From NCBI GenBank assembly GCA_021846565.1, contig JAJZWS010000009.1, positions 1 through 64,000 of the forward strand: a stretch of DNA of 64,000 nt, given 5' to 3'. This document shows, piece by piece, positions 7,788-17,639 of the stretch. Within the stretch, counting starts at the first letter, position 1, and each line of letters starts with the position of its first letter. Source of the stretch: Bacillota bacterium (GTDB lineage Bacteria; Bacillota; Sulfobacillia; Sulfobacillales; JAIMBI01). Below the pieces are notes generated by a model. The model saw only the letters and a list, made by a program, of their open reading frames with translations. It was not told the DNA's origin and ran no database searches. Both the position numbers and the translations under genes were made by a program.

Positions 7788-8960
7788 CTATTGGTCTGGC
7801 CTCTGACGTGCCGGCCGGGGCCTCTGCCATTCCAGCCAACCGACCGACCCTAGGACCGCGGCCAGGATGATTGCCATTACCCAGATGGTTCGGAGGATGA
7901 GCGGGTCCAGCCGGTGGCTGGTCCACAGAAGAGCCATCCACACTAAAAAGCCGGCCGCCGCAGCCACGGTCGGGAGGCGCCAGTTCTGTGCCGCGCCGTA
8001 GTAGAGGCCGACCAGGATTCCTGACTGCATGGTCATGGCCGCCGTGTACACCACCAACAGCGGGAGCATCGGGAGAAAACGGGAACCGAGCATCAGCGAG
8101 ACGGCCAAACGTCCTGCCACCACATACACCAGCACGCCCACGGTGCCCAAAATGCCCACCAGCAACAGCGACCGCACCAGGTATCGCCGCGCCCGCACGG
8201 CGTCGCGCTGGGCGCTGGACAGCAGTACGGTGCCCACCGCTCCGGCGAAAAAGACCGGGGCTCGCCCCATCGTGGCGAGGCCACTATAGTACCCCGCGGC
8301 CCGCGGCGGGAGGCCGTGCTTGGCTACCAGGACATCCGTGCTGGTAAGCAGCAGCGCCAACACCCCCACGCCGCCGGCGTTCACCAGGCCCGTGAAGTGC
8401 GGGAGACCTTGCCGTGTGGCCCAGCGCACGGCCCGCCGTACGCCAAACCAGGAGACCGCCAGATCAATGAGTGCGGTCAGGGGTCCAAACACAATCAGGC
8501 CCGTGAGGCCAAGTCGCCCCACGTACGTGGCGAAGGCTCCGATCGTACGAGTCAGCGAGTCCAAGGTGGTGAGCGCCCCCACCCAGCCGAAGCTGGCGGC
8601 CCATTGCAGGATGCCGTCGAAGGCTCCGTACGCCAGGGCCGGAAGTACAGTAAGCCCCGCAACCACCACCAAGTCCGACGGCAGGTGAAACAGGTGGGCC
8701 ACCGGGCCCGAGACGGCACACAGAGCCAGCCAGAGCGCCACGCCCACCCCCACCCAGCCCGCCGCGTGCCGTCCCACCTCCGACGGTTTGGCCCCGCGCC
8801 GCGTGTACACCAGGCTGATAACCGACACCGGTGTCTGCAGTAACAGCGCCAGCGTGCCCAGCGCGGACAGGGTGCCATAGTCGACCGGTCCCAGCATCCG
8901 TGCCACCACCACGTGATACAGTGCGTTCAAAACGCCGGCGGCAAGGCCGGCGCCGTTCAT
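7788..8960 (-). CDS. Polysaccharide flippase-like membrane protein (MATE/MVF superfamily)
   Basis: A 390-residue integral membrane protein with roughly eleven hydrophobic helices. The N-terminus (NALYHVVVARMLGPVDYGTL) has the pattern seen in Wzx/RfbX-type lipid-linked oligosaccharide flippases, where ARxLGPxxYG follows the first helix. It has a basic C-terminal tail. ATG 8960 is the only standard start; the in-frame sequence upstream (RFWRDNLI) also looks like the family but has no ATG/GTG/TTG before a stop. The substrate is unknown. It stands alone between two terminators or gene ends. Confidence 0.7.
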   Translation of the reverse strand: MNGAGLAAGVLNALYHVVVARMLGPVDYGTLSALGTLALLLQTPVSVISLVYTRRGAKPSEVGRHAAGWVGVGVALWLALCAVSGPVAHLFHLPSDLVVVAGLTVLPALAYGAFDGILQWAASFGWVGALTTLDSLTRTIGAFATYVGRLGLTGLIVFGPLTALIDLAVSWFGVRRAVRWATRQGLPHFTGLVNAGGVGVLALLLTSTDVLVAKHGLPPRAAGYYSGLATMGRAPVFFAGAVGTVLLSSAQRDAVRARRYLVRSLLLVGILGTVGVLVYVVAGRLAVSLMLGSRFLPMLPLLVVYTAAMTMQSGILVGLYYGAAQNWRLPTVAAAAGFLVWMALLWTSHRLDPLILRTIWVMAIILAAVLGSVGWLEWQRPRPARQRPDQ

Positions 8961-9094
8961 GATCAGATTGTCTCGCCAAAACCGTGGCTGCTCCGCTCCG
9001 GTCCCCTCCCCTCAGGGACGTCGGCCGACCCCTGTGCCGGTTCGTCACCCGGGACCGGGATCCCTGCTCACGCACCGTCCGGAACGGGTCGGCC

Positions 9095-10207
9095 TTAGGA
9101 ATGCGTCGCGGGGGCCGACTTCTTGGTCGTGCTCGAGGGGCTCGGCTTCGTGGCGGTCGACTTGTTGGTCCCGGGGGTCGCGGGTCCCTTGGACGGCGCC
9201 GAGCCCAGGGCTTGTTGAACCAGCGCTAGGGCAGGGCCCGTCTGATATCCCAGCCGCCAGATGCCCACCCCGCGGAGATGCTTGGACTGAGCCAGCTTGA
9301 TTTTGGCCGCCAACCCCTGGGGGCTCTCGTACCAGAACACATAGCGCGTCCCGCTGCTGCCGGTGTACGTCCCCGTCATTTCCTGGTCCACCGCGTTGTA
9401 CGTTGCGTGGGCTGACACCGCGGAAGGAATTGCGTTCAGCGGCAGGGTTGTCGCCTTAGTGGACCCCGCCACCCAGCGGTACCCGTAGAACGCCAGGCCG
9501 AGGTCCACCTTGGACGCCGGCGCCACCGACAAGATGCGGGCTAGGCGGGCCGTCACCCAACTGGTGGCCGCCACTGGACCCGCAGCGCTCCCGGCATCAT
9601 GCTGGTCATAGGACATCAAGATGTATGCCGTCAGGTTGGGCGTCATGGCCTTGTAGTCGTACGCACCGCCGGAGGCCGGGACCAGGTCGAGGTACAGCCC
9701 CTTCCCGCCAGGTGGCAGCCAGTCATGCACGTCGGTCACGAACGACGCCAAGTCTGTTTTGTAGGCCACCGCCGCCGGCTCGAAGTCCAGGTTGATGCCG
9801 GCATAGTGATGGCTCCGCACCAACGCGGAAAGGGTTTTCGCGACGGCCAGTCGACCCGTGACGGAGGCGAGAAACGTCGGCCCACCCGCAAGGTTGACGA
9901 TCGGGACCGTCTGCCAGTGCAGGGCCGCAGCCGAACGGGCCGCCGCCGCATCCACGTGCGAGCCGAGGCTGCCCGTCGGGTTGAGGGTGTACCACAAGGG
10001 CGAGAACACCGTGATGGAATGGGGATATTTACTGGCGGGCGCGAGGCCCGCGTGAGCGCCCTTGGCCCAGAATCCCACCGCCTCCGTCAAACGCCCGCCG
10101 CCCGTGGGGGTGGGCTTCGCCACCCCACGGGGTGCGCCACAGCCGGACAGCCCGGCCAGCATCAAGATACTGCCCGCGGCCACGATCCGCTGCTGCCACC
10201 GCTGCAT
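9095..10207 (-). CDS. Family-18 glycosidase-like lipoprotein
   Basis: A 370-residue exported lipoprotein. The signal peptide IVAAGSILMLAGLSGC ends in a lipobox (LSGC). The body is a GH18 TIM barrel like the spore cortex-lytic SleL/YaaH group: HYAGINLDFEPA is the DxxDxDxE strand with the catalytic Glu present but the first Asp replaced by Ala; also LMSYDQHDAG and LGLAFYGYRW. The C-terminal 40 residues are a Thr/Ser/Pro/Lys linker. The start at 10207 follows GAGGTGA at 5 nt. In a spore former it probably acts on peptidoglycan or cortex N-acetylglucosamine (inference). Confidence 0.8.
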   Translation of the reverse strand: MQRWQQRIVAAGSILMLAGLSGCGAPRGVAKPTPTGGGRLTEAVGFWAKGAHAGLAPASKYPHSITVFSPLWYTLNPTGSLGSHVDAAAARSAAALHWQTVPIVNLAGGPTFLASVTGRLAVAKTLSALVRSHHYAGINLDFEPAAVAYKTDLASFVTDVHDWLPPGGKGLYLDLVPASGGAYDYKAMTPNLTAYILMSYDQHDAGSAAGPVAATSWVTARLARILSVAPASKVDLGLAFYGYRWVAGSTKATTLPLNAIPSAVSAHATYNAVDQEMTGTYTGSSGTRYVFWYESPQGLAAKIKLAQSKHLRGVGIWRLGYQTGPALALVQQALGSAPSKGPATPGTNKSTATKPSPSSTTKKSAPATHS

Positions 10208-10269
10208 CCAATCACCTCGGAGGCAGTATCCCACCGCCTTCCGCCATCATGCGGCCCACGAGACGGACG

Positions 10270-11052
10270 CTAACGGCGCAGGCGATGCAGCTCTCCCAGC
10301 AGGCGGTCGTTCAAGATGCGGATGTGCGTCCCCTTCATCCCCAGTGACCGGGACTCGATCACGCCGGCACTCTCGAATTTGCGCAGCGCGTTGACGATTA
10401 CCGACCGCGTGATGCCTACCCGATCGGCGATTTTGGAAGCCACCACAAGCCCCTCCTGCCCGTCCAAGGCATCAAAGATGTGTTGCACAGCTTCCAACTC
10501 GGAGTACGACAGGGTGCCCACCGCAACCTTGACGGCAGCCCGCCGACGGGCCTCTTCTTCAATCTCCTCAGAGCGGCCGCGAATCATCTCCATGGCCACG
10601 ATCGTCGCCGCGTACTCGGCCAGCAGCAGGTCCTGCTCGTCAAACGCCCGCCCAAAGCGGGAAATCACCAGCGTGCCCAGCCGGTCTCCGGCGCCATTGA
10701 TGGGGATCAGCGTGGAAATCTTGTTTTCGTAGATGCAGGCCCGCTCGTGAAAAAACACGCACCGTCGCGCCTCCTGTGAAATGTTGGCGGATGTTTCCTC
10801 CACCTTCAAGAGGCCATTGTTGTAGGCCAGGGGAAACGCCTTCTTGCCCAGCACCTCCTGCAACATGATGCTGCACTCGAACGAATCCAGGAGGGCGTAG
10901 CTCAGCACGCCGCCGGTGCGCGTCACCACATACACGTTGGCCTCGATCAGATCCGACATCATTTCGGCCATTTGCTCATAATCCACGGTCTGTCCCGCGT
11001 TCGTTTGCAACAGCCGATTGAGCCTGCGCGTCTTGTCCAACAAATCCAGCAT
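10270..11052 (-). CDS. codY: CodY, GTP/branched-chain-amino-acid-sensing global repressor
   Basis: At 260 residues it matches the length of Bacillus CodY. The N-terminal GAF domain binds isoleucine/valine; the C-terminal winged helix is nearly identical to the consensus (ASKIADRVGITRSVIVNALR, then KFESAGVIESRSLGMKGT). The start is ATG 11052 behind AAGGGAGCGG. It lies last in the xerC-hslV-hslU-codY arrangement typical of Firmicutes, 100 bp after hslU, with its own likely promoter. Confidence 0.97.
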   Translation of the reverse strand: MLDLLDKTRRLNRLLQTNAGQTVDYEQMAEMMSDLIEANVYVVTRTGGVLSYALLDSFECSIMLQEVLGKKAFPLAYNNGLLKVEETSANISQEARRCVFFHERACIYENKISTLIPINGAGDRLGTLVISRFGRAFDEQDLLLAEYAATIVAMEMIRGRSEEIEEEARRRAAVKVAVGTLSYSELEAVQHIFDALDGQEGLVVASKIADRVGITRSVIVNALRKFESAGVIESRSLGMKGTHIRILNDRLLGELHRLRR

Positions 11053-11095
11053 CCAATCCGCTCCCTTCGGCGTCCCTAGCCTGCCACCGTTGAGA

Positions 11096-11140
11096 ATTAT
11101 ACCGCAATCCCCCCCGCCGAACGCAACAATTCTGAACATC
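11096..11140 (-). promoter_or_regulatory. codY promoter with a CodY-box-like sequence
   Basis: On the minus strand TTGCGT (11126-11121) and TATAAT (11101-11096) are 19 nt apart, a long but usable spacing. Just upstream, TTCAGAA (11136-11130) is the core of the CodY box AATTTTCWGAAAATT; about ten of fifteen positions match around it. Autorepression would fit what is known in other species. Confidence 0.4.
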
Positions 11141-11153
11141 CTCTCATCGGCCG

Positions 11154-12578
11154 CTACAAGATGTATCGCGACGTATCGTGGCCCTCGGAAATGGTTTTCA
11201 GCCGCTGGTCCACGTACGCGACCGTCACGGTCACCGTCTGCCCCGACAGCGACGGCGCGTGATAGCTGACATCTTCGAGCACTCGCTCCATGATGGTGGC
11301 CAAGCGGCGCGCGCCGATGTTCTCCACGTCGCGGTTCACCTGCGCGGCGTAGCGAGCCATCGCGGCTACGGCGTCCGGCTCAAACACCAGCGTGACGCCT
11401 TCGGTGGCCAGGAGCTCGATGTACTGGTCCACCAGCGCGTGGCGCGGCTCCGTGAGAATGCGGACAAAGTCGGTTTCGGAAAGGGCGTCCAGCTCCACGC
11501 GGATTGGGAAGCGCCCCTGGAGTTCCGGCATCAGGTCGGACGGCTTAGCCACATGGAACGCGCCCGCCGCCACAAACAGCATGTGATCGGTCTTCACCGG
11601 ACCATACTTGGTGACCACCGTGGACCCTTCGACAATCGGGAGAATGTCGCGCTGCACCCCTTCCCGGGACACATCGGTGCCGTATCCGCGCTGAGACTGC
11701 GCGACCTTGTCCAGCTCATCGATGAACACAATGCCGTGCTGCTCCGCGCGCTCCACCGCTTCGGCCTGGGCCGATTCGGGGTCAATCAGCTTCTCGGCCT
11801 CTTCCTCGGTCAGCACCTCGCGGGCGGCGGCCACCGTCATGCGGCGGCGCTTTGTCCGATGAGGCATGAGGCCCGACAGCATCTCCCCCAGATTCATCTG
11901 CATCGAGTCCTGCCCCCCCACGCCCATGAACGCCGGCACCGAGGGCTCGTCCTTCACTTCCACCTCGACGACCGAGTCCTCCATCGTGCGGGCCCGCACG
12001 GCTGCGCGGAGCGTGCGGCGGCGTTGCAGGGCGTCCGACGATTCGACCGGATCCGGTGGCGGATCGTCTTCCTCCACATCCCCACCCGAGGGAGAGGACG
12101 GACCCCCAAACAGCGCCTCCCACGGGGCCTTGGTGGGCGCGGCGCGTCGGGGCCGCGGCGCCAGCGCGGCCACGATGCGCTCCTCCGCCGCGCGCTCGGC
12201 CCGGTCGCGCACGGCGCGGCGGCGCTCCTCCCGCACCATTCGGACGCTCACTTCCACGAGATCCCGGATCATGGCATCGACATCGCGGCCCACGTAGCCC
12301 ACCTCGGTGAATTTGGTGGCTTCCACTTTGATGAACGGCGCCTGCACCATCCGTGCGAGCCGCCGGGCAATCTCCGTTTTGCCAACGCCCGTCGGCCCAA
12401 TCATCAGGATGTTCTTGGGGTAAACGTCCTCCTGCCAGTCAGTCGCCAGCTGACTGCGCCGCCATCGGTGACGCAGCGCACTGGCCACAGCCCGCTTGGC
12501 CGCGTTCTGGCCCACGATGAATCGATCCAGCTCGGTCACAATGGCTTCGGGCGTCAGGGCCGCCTCATTGATTGCCAT
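11154..12578 (-). CDS. hslU: HslU/ClpY ATPase subunit of the HslUV protease
   Basis: AAA+ unfoldase of 474 residues. Walker A is GPTGVGKTE, the pore loop is GYVGRD, Walker B is IVFIDELDK, and the C-terminus RYIL is the tail that docks into HslV. The intermediate (I) domain is rich in Arg and acidic residues. It overlaps hslV by 14 bp, so the two are co-translated as in other Firmicutes. Confidence 0.97.
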   Translation of the reverse strand: MAINEAALTPEAIVTELDRFIVGQNAAKRAVASALRHRWRRSQLATDWQEDVYPKNILMIGPTGVGKTEIARRLARMVQAPFIKVEATKFTEVGYVGRDVDAMIRDLVEVSVRMVREERRRAVRDRAERAAEERIVAALAPRPRRAAPTKAPWEALFGGPSSPSGGDVEEDDPPPDPVESSDALQRRRTLRAAVRARTMEDSVVEVEVKDEPSVPAFMGVGGQDSMQMNLGEMLSGLMPHRTKRRRMTVAAAREVLTEEEAEKLIDPESAQAEAVERAEQHGIVFIDELDKVAQSQRGYGTDVSREGVQRDILPIVEGSTVVTKYGPVKTDHMLFVAAGAFHVAKPSDLMPELQGRFPIRVELDALSETDFVRILTEPRHALVDQYIELLATEGVTLVFEPDAVAAMARYAAQVNRDVENIGARRLATIMERVLEDVSYHAPSLSGQTVTVTVAYVDQRLKTISEGHDTSRYIL

Positions 12579-13221
12579 CCGCCGTACCTCCTCTGGACGG
12601 ATGGCCGGGGACCGGCCCCGGATCGATCGTCATCGGCAGCCGCTCGATCGTCATCGGCAGCCGCTCGATCGTCAAATGATGGTTCGTGTACACGCAGATA
12701 TCGGCGGCAATGTGCAGGGAGCGCCGCACCAGTTCGTCCAGCGCCAGGTCTGGGACCGCCTCCACCAACGCCCGGGCCGCCGCTAGGGCGTAGGAGCCCC
12801 CCGACCCCACTGCCGCCACCCCGTCGTCCGGCTCAATCACCTCGCCGGTGCCCGCAATCACCAAGAGGCTGTCGGCGTCCCCCACCACCAACAGCGCCTC
12901 CAGGCGCCCCAGCGTGCGGTCCGTCCGCCAGTCGCGCGACAGCAGGACGGCCGAGCGCGCCAGCTGGCCGCGCGTTTCCTCCAACTTGCTTTCAAAGCGT
13001 TCAAACAAGGTCAGGGCGTCCCCCACCGCGCCGGCGAACCCGGCCACCACAGCGCCGTGGTAAAGGCGGCGAATCTTGTTCGCGGTGTGCTTCATGATGG
13101 TCGTTTGCCCAAGCGTCATTTGCCCATCGCCCCCCAGTACGGTCTGACCTCGGCGGGTGACGCCCAGGATCGTGGTGCCGTGCAGGGTGAGAGGGTCAGG
13201 CCCGAGGATGTGCCCGCTCAT
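12565..13221 (-). CDS. hslV: HslV/ClpQ peptidase subunit
   Basis: Threonine-type (Ntn) protease ring subunit. A short propeptide [15 protein letters not shown] precedes [10 protein letters not shown], where mature HslV begins with the catalytic Thr16. GDGQMTLG and the [16 protein letters not shown] block are conserved. The end is unusual: after [20 protein letters not shown] the seven residues ERLPMTI are repeated, and a Pro/Gly-rich tail follows, giving 218 residues against about 175-180 normally. ATG 13221 lies inside the end of xerC (26-bp overlap). Confidence 0.93.
   Translation of the reverse strand: MSGHILGPDPLTLHGTTILGVTRRGQTVLGGDGQMTLGQTTIMKHTANKIRRLYHGAVVAGFAGAVGDALTLFERFESKLEETRGQLARSAVLLSRDWRTDRTLGRLEALLVVGDADSLLVIAGTGEVIEPDDGVAAVGSGGSYALAAARALVEAVPDLALDELVRRSLHIAADICVYTNHHLTIERLPMTIERLPMTIDPGPVPGHPSRGGTADGNQ
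12624..12665. repeat. 21-bp perfect tandem duplication in the hslV tail
   Basis: The unit CGATCGTCATCGGCAGCCGC-T is present at 12624-12644 and 12645-12665, with the first bases of a third copy after it. It duplicates seven in-frame codons of hslV. Confidence 0.95.
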
Positions 13222-14107
13222 AAACCGCCTCCAAATGTTCGACCGTGATGTGGGTATACGTTTGGGTGGTGCTGAGTCGCGCGTGGCCCAGGAGTTCCTG
13301 CACCACCCGCAGATCCGCCCCCCCCTCCAGCAGGTGGGTGGCAAAAGTATGGCGAAGCCAGTGCGGGCTCACGCGCCGCAGCACCGCCGTCCGGGCCAGC
13401 GCCGCCTTAACGAGGCGGCCCACGGCGCGCACCGCCAGACGATGGCCGGCCCGGTTGACAAACAGCGCCGGTTCATCCACGCCGGCCATCTGGGGGCGAC
13501 CCTGGGCCAGATACCGCTCCAACGCCGCGAGGGCCGGGCGCCCCACGGGGACGATCCGCTCATGGCCGCCCTTGCCGCGGACACGGACCAGGCCGGCGCC
13601 CGGCGACACGTCCACCACGTCCAGCGCCACGGCCTCTGCCGCACGGAGGCCTGACGCATACAGGATCTCCAGGAGAGCCGCATCCCGAACGCCCCGCGGT
13701 CCCGGCCGCGCGGCGGCCGCCAACAGCCCCTCCACCTCCTCGCGGGACAGCGCGTGAGGAAGCCCCGGCCGGAACTTGGGCGCGCTCATGCGGCGCGCAG
13801 GGCTGTCCACCAGAAACCCCTCGGCGGCCAGCCACCGGTAAAACGACCGCACTGTGGCGACCTTGCGTGCCGCTGTACGTTTGGACAACCCTCGGCGGAG
13901 CAGCCCGGCCTGGTACTGACGCAGGGCATCCGGGGTGGCGGTGAGCGGATGGCCCACAACGGCCACAAGTTCGCGCAGATCCAAGGCGTACGCACGGCGA
14001 GTGGCCGGCGACCCGCTCCCCCGCCAGGCGACGTGGTCCAAAAACTGCGCCACCAGCTCGGCCCCCGCCGCCTCAGTCGTCCTGGCCGCTGGCTCGCCGT
14101 TCTTCAT
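13196..14107 (-). CDS. xerC: Tyrosine recombinase XerC
   Basis: Chromosome-dimer resolution recombinase of 303 residues. The N-terminal SAM-like domain spans about 15-105. All catalytic residues are present: R155 ([10 protein letters not shown]), K179 ([12 protein letters not shown]), H249 and R252 ([13 protein letters not shown]), H275 ([11 protein letters not shown]) and the nucleophile Y284 (TYTHI). Position between topA and hslV is the usual place of xerC/codV in Firmicutes. ATG 14107 was chosen because the frame beyond it only mirrors topA; it overlaps topA by 35 bp. Confidence 0.95.
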   Translation of the reverse strand: MKNGEPAARTTEAAGAELVAQFLDHVAWRGSGSPATRRAYALDLRELVAVVGHPLTATPDALRQYQAGLLRRGLSKRTAARKVATVRSFYRWLAAEGFLVDSPARRMSAPKFRPGLPHALSREEVEGLLAAAARPGPRGVRDAALLEILYASGLRAAEAVALDVVDVSPGAGLVRVRGKGGHERIVPVGRPALAALERYLAQGRPQMAGVDEPALFVNRAGHRLAVRAVGRLVKAALARTAVLRRVSPHWLRHTFATHLLEGGADLRVVQELLGHARLSTTQTYTHITVEHLEAVYERAHPRA

Positions 14108-16157
14108 AGCCGCATCCCTCCCGTGCGCAGTAGAGTCCCCCCTGGCCCCCGCGGCCCCGCTCGGCCAAAAAGGCGCCACAGCGGGGGCAGTTCTTGCCAC
14201 TGGGACGGTACCACGAAACGAACCGGCACTCCGGAAACCCGCTGCATCCGTAAAACACACGGCCTCGTTTGCTGCGCCGCACCACCACCGGGCGGTCGCA
14301 CACCGGGCAGGCGGCGCCCGTGTCTTCGAGCCACGGCGCGGTATGCTGGCACTCGGGATATCCGGAGCACGCGAAGAACCGGCCAAAGCGGCCATGCTTG
14401 ACCACCAGGGGGCGCCCGCAGTCCGGACACACCTTGTCGGTGGTCTCTGCCGGCAAATCCGGTATGTCGGTGGCTGTTTCCGCGAGCGCCAACTGTTCGC
14501 GAAACGGGCCGTAGAAGCGCTCCAGCAGGGCGTGCCAGTCTTCGCCCCCGTCCTCGATACGGTCCAGCTCCTGCTCCATGCCGGCCGTGAACTCCACGTC
14601 CACAATTTCGGGAAAGTAGCGCCGCAGCAGATCCACCGCCACGCCGCCCAGGTCTGTGGCTGACAGGCGGCGGTCCTCGCGCCGTACGTAGTCGCGGCTC
14701 AGCAGGGTTTCGACCGTCGGAGCGTACGTGCTGGGGCGTCCGATGCCCAACTCTTCCATGGTGCGGACCAGCGACGCCTCATTGTAGCGGGGCGGCGGCT
14801 CAGTGAAGTGCTGCTCAGGCTCCAAGGCCTGTAGTCGCAGCACGTCGCCCACGGCCACCACCGGCAACGGCGGCCCGGCCTCCTCGGGGTCGTCAGGGTC
14901 CTGATACAGCGCCGTGTAGCCCGGACTCTTGAGACGTTGGCCGGTTGCTCGAAACTGATGGCCGCCAGCCGTCACGGTGACCGCGACGGTGTCAAACGCG
15001 GCCGGCGCCATCAGGCTGCCCACAAACCGCTCCCACACCAGGCGATACAGACGGTACTGGTCCCGGGCCAACATGGCTTTCAACTGGCTCGGGTGCCGCG
15101 TCACCACCGTCGGTCGAATCGCCTCGTGCGCACCTTGAACACCGGGTTTGTCGGCGACCTTGCGGCCCAGGGGCCCCACGGCGGCTTCACCAAACGTGGC
15201 CGCGACATACGCCCGACCCTCCTGCTGCGCCGTTTCGCTCACCCGGACCGAGTCGGTGCGAATGTAGGTGACCAGTCCCACGGTCCCTTCCCCCGCCACT
15301 TCCAACCCCTCGTACAGCTGCTGCGCCACCTGCATCGCGCGCTTCACGGTCATCCCGAGACGTTTGGAGGCTTCCTGTTGGAGCGTTGACGTTGTAAAGG
15401 GCGCTGGCGCAAACCGGCGACGCTCACGCTGACGCACCTCGGCGACGACAAACGGCCCGCCCGCGGCCGCCGCACCGGCCTCGGCCGCCGCCTCAGCGGG
15501 TAGCCGGCCCTTCTCACCCAGCGGCCCCACGTAGGCGGCGGTGAGAGTCTGACCCTCGCGCGTGGCCAGTGCAGCCGCCAGCGTGTAGTACTCCTCGGGC
15601 GTGAACGCCGCGATATCCCGCTCCCGGTCCACTAAAAGCGCCAACGCCGTCGACTGGACGCGGCCCGCCGACAGGCCCGGGCGCACCTTCCGCCACAACA
15701 GCGGGGACAGCTGATACCCGACCACGCGGTCCAGAATCCGGCGGGCCTGCTGCGCATCAACCAGGCCTCGGTGGATCGGCCGTGAGTTTTTGAGCGCACG
15801 CTCCACGGCTTCTTTCGTGATCTCGTGAAATTCAATGCGGCGGGCGGCTTCGTCCGAAATGCCGAGGACCGAAGCCAAGTGCCACGAGATGGCCTCGCCC
15901 TCCCGATCTGGGTCGGTGGCCAGGTACACGCGGTCGGCTTTCTTGGCCGCATCCCGCAGCTGCTTGACCACCGGTCCCTTGCCCCGGATCGTGATGTACT
16001 TGGGCGAAAACTGCTGGTCGACATTGACGCCAAATTGGCTCTTGGGCAGGTCCCGCACGTGCCCCATGGACGGAAGCACCTGGTAGCGCCGGCCCAGAAA
16101 GCGCGTAATGGTGCGCGCTTTGGCCGGCGACTCCACGATGATCAGTGGCTTCGGCAT
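14073..16157 (-). CDS. topA: DNA topoisomerase I
   Basis: Type IA topoisomerase of 694 residues that relaxes negative supercoils. The Toprim domain starts LIIVESPAKARTI, with DPDREGEAISWH; the active-site Tyr is in TYIRTDSVRVSE. Three C-terminal zinc ribbons follow (CPDCGRPLVVKHG, CPVCDRPVVVRRS and CPRCGAFLAERG, each with a second Cys pair). Start ATG 16157 follows GGGAGGG at 6 nt. Confidence 0.97.
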   Translation of the reverse strand: MPKPLIIVESPAKARTITRFLGRRYQVLPSMGHVRDLPKSQFGVNVDQQFSPKYITIRGKGPVVKQLRDAAKKADRVYLATDPDREGEAISWHLASVLGISDEAARRIEFHEITKEAVERALKNSRPIHRGLVDAQQARRILDRVVGYQLSPLLWRKVRPGLSAGRVQSTALALLVDRERDIAAFTPEEYYTLAAALATREGQTLTAAYVGPLGEKGRLPAEAAAEAGAAAAGGPFVVAEVRQRERRRFAPAPFTTSTLQQEASKRLGMTVKRAMQVAQQLYEGLEVAGEGTVGLVTYIRTDSVRVSETAQQEGRAYVAATFGEAAVGPLGRKVADKPGVQGAHEAIRPTVVTRHPSQLKAMLARDQYRLYRLVWERFVGSLMAPAAFDTVAVTVTAGGHQFRATGQRLKSPGYTALYQDPDDPEEAGPPLPVVAVGDVLRLQALEPEQHFTEPPPRYNEASLVRTMEELGIGRPSTYAPTVETLLSRDYVRREDRRLSATDLGGVAVDLLRRYFPEIVDVEFTAGMEQELDRIEDGGEDWHALLERFYGPFREQLALAETATDIPDLPAETTDKVCPDCGRPLVVKHGRFGRFFACSGYPECQHTAPWLEDTGAACPVCDRPVVVRRSKRGRVFYGCSGFPECRFVSWYRPSGKNCPRCGAFLAERGRGGQGGLYCAREGCGYEERRASGQDD

Positions 16158-16212
16158 CCGCATCCCTCCCGCTCTCCGCATCCCCACCGCTGGGGCCCCC
16201 GAGTCTTGCCGG

Positions 16213-16241
16213 ATTATATCAAGTGTGCGTGCCCGGCCGAA
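16213..16241 (-). promoter_or_regulatory. Probable topA promoter
   Basis: Minus-strand TTCGGC (16241-16236), 17-nt spacer and a perfect TATAAT (16218-16213), 56 nt upstream of the topA start and at the rnhB stop codon. The -35 match is weak. Confidence 0.5.
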
Positions 16242-16866
16242 GCGGCCCAGCGCCGGCAAACGTCTGCCGATGCGCCGGGCACGGACCAAAACGGGCCAGC
16301 GCCGCCCGATGCTCGGCCGTCGGGTACCCCCGGTGCCGCCGGAACCCATACTGAGGATACTGGCGGTCCAGCGCATCCATGTAGCGGTCCCGCAGCACTT
16401 TGGCCACCACGGAGGCGGCAGCCACGGAGAGCGACCGCTGGTCGCCGTGCACCAGGGACTGCACCGGGCACGACCAGACGAGGGGCATGAAGTCCGTCAG
16501 CACCTGGTCCGGTACGGCGGGCAACCGGGCCAGGGCCCGCGTCATCGCCACACGGCTCGCTTCCCGGATATTGAGCCGCTCGATGCCCCGGGGCCCGACG
16601 GCACCCACCCCGATGGCCACGACCGACGGGTCCCGGGTCAGCCACTGGTAGGTGCGCTCCCGTGCGGCGGGCCCCAGCTGCTTTGAGTCGTCCAGTTCGG
16701 CCACGAACGCGGGCGGCGTGCGCCACAGGACGGCAGCCGCCACCACGGGCCCCGCCAGCGGCCCGCGGCCCGCCTCGTCGACCCCGGCCAGCAGCCGATG
16801 CTGTTGCCAGTATCCCGCATCAATCTCTGTGAGGCGGGCCCATCGTCGATCTCCGTGGCCGGTCAC
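16219..16866 (-). CDS. rnhB: Ribonuclease HII
   Basis: RNase HII of 215 residues, removing RNA from DNA hybrids. The catalytic acids are in GVDEAGRGPLAGPVV (Asp, Glu), LTDF (Asp) and VLRDRYMD (Asp). The usual YxxxxHxGY region appears as FRRHRGYPTAEH. It overlaps rbgA by the ATGA quartet. Confidence 0.95.
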   Translation of the reverse strand: MTGHGDRRWARLTEIDAGYWQQHRLLAGVDEAGRGPLAGPVVAAAVLWRTPPAFVAELDDSKQLGPAARERTYQWLTRDPSVVAIGVGAVGPRGIERLNIREASRVAMTRALARLPAVPDQVLTDFMPLVWSCPVQSLVHGDQRSLSVAAASVVAKVLRDRYMDALDRQYPQYGFRRHRGYPTAEHRAALARFGPCPAHRQTFAGAGPLRPGTHT

Positions 16867-17639
16867 GGACGGCTGGGCGGTTCCTCGAGAGACCGCCGAC
16901 CCAGGACTCCGCGCTGAAAGTCCGCCATCACCGCCGCCGCGGCCCTGTGTCGGTCAACGGCCCCGCCACGCGTGAGAAACCCGCGCACCCGGCCATACTC
17001 GTCCACCAACTCTTCCGCGGGCTCGTCCGCGCCCGATCCCCGGCTCCCCAGGATGTGGACCGCCAGCTCCTCCAGTTCCTCGGGAGCGTACCCCACGGTC
17101 CCCAGTGCCTTGAGCCGCCAGTCGCGTCCCTGGGCATGGGTGAGCACCCCCGGCAGATCCAGCCACTCCCACCCATCGGCCAGCACCCACTGCGGTCCGC
17201 GGGTGACCCCCGGACGGTTGCCCGTTCGCAGGCGATGGCGCCCCACCATGCGATTCAAGAGGGTCGACTTACCCAGGTTCGGAAGCCCGATCACCGCCAC
17301 CCGACGGCTCTTCGCCATCCGGCGCACTTGTTCCAGGCCCGCCAACACCTGCCGCCGCACCCCCGGGTCCGTCGCCGTGACCGCCACGGCCGGCTGGCCG
17401 ATGGCCTGCCAGTACTGCCTCCACGCCTCAGTCACGGGCGCGGCCGCCACATCGGCCTTGTTCATAATCAAGAGGCGCGGACACGTCCCCACCCAGCCCG
17501 CCAACCCCGGATAGCGGGTGGCCGCCGGCGCCCGCGCATCCACCACTTCCAGAACCGCCCCCAGGTAGGGTTTCAGGCGCTTCAGCGTAGACGCCGCATG
17601 CCCCATGTGACCGGCCCGCCAGTCCGAGGTCCCTCCCAT
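16863..17639 (-). CDS. rbgA: Ribosome biogenesis GTPase RbgA (YlqF)
   Basis: Circularly permuted GTPase of 258 residues needed for late 50S assembly. The motifs occur in permuted order: G4 NKAD first, then G1 GLPNLGKST, G2 TRGPQW and G3 DLPG. The N-terminus WRAGHMGHAAS resembles the family's W-x-x-GHM. ATG 17639 shares one base with the lepB stop (TGATG). Confidence 0.95.
   Translation of the reverse strand: MGGTSDWRAGHMGHAASTLKRLKPYLGAVLEVVDARAPAATRYPGLAGWVGTCPRLLIMNKADVAAAPVTEAWRQYWQAIGQPAVAVTATDPGVRRQVLAGLEQVRRMAKSRRVAVIGLPNLGKSTLLNRMVGRHRLRTGNRPGVTRGPQWVLADGWEWLDLPGVLTHAQGRDWRLKALGTVGYAPEELEELAVHILGSRGSGADEPAEELVDEYGRVRGFLTRGGAVDRHRAAAAVMADFQRGVLGRRSLEEPPSRP

Noticed and set aside
11178-13097. 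639-codon plus-strand open frame over hslU/hslV
   Set aside because: Antisense shadow of GC-rich coding DNA: His/Arg/Pro-rich, no domain, and both minus-strand genes are certain.
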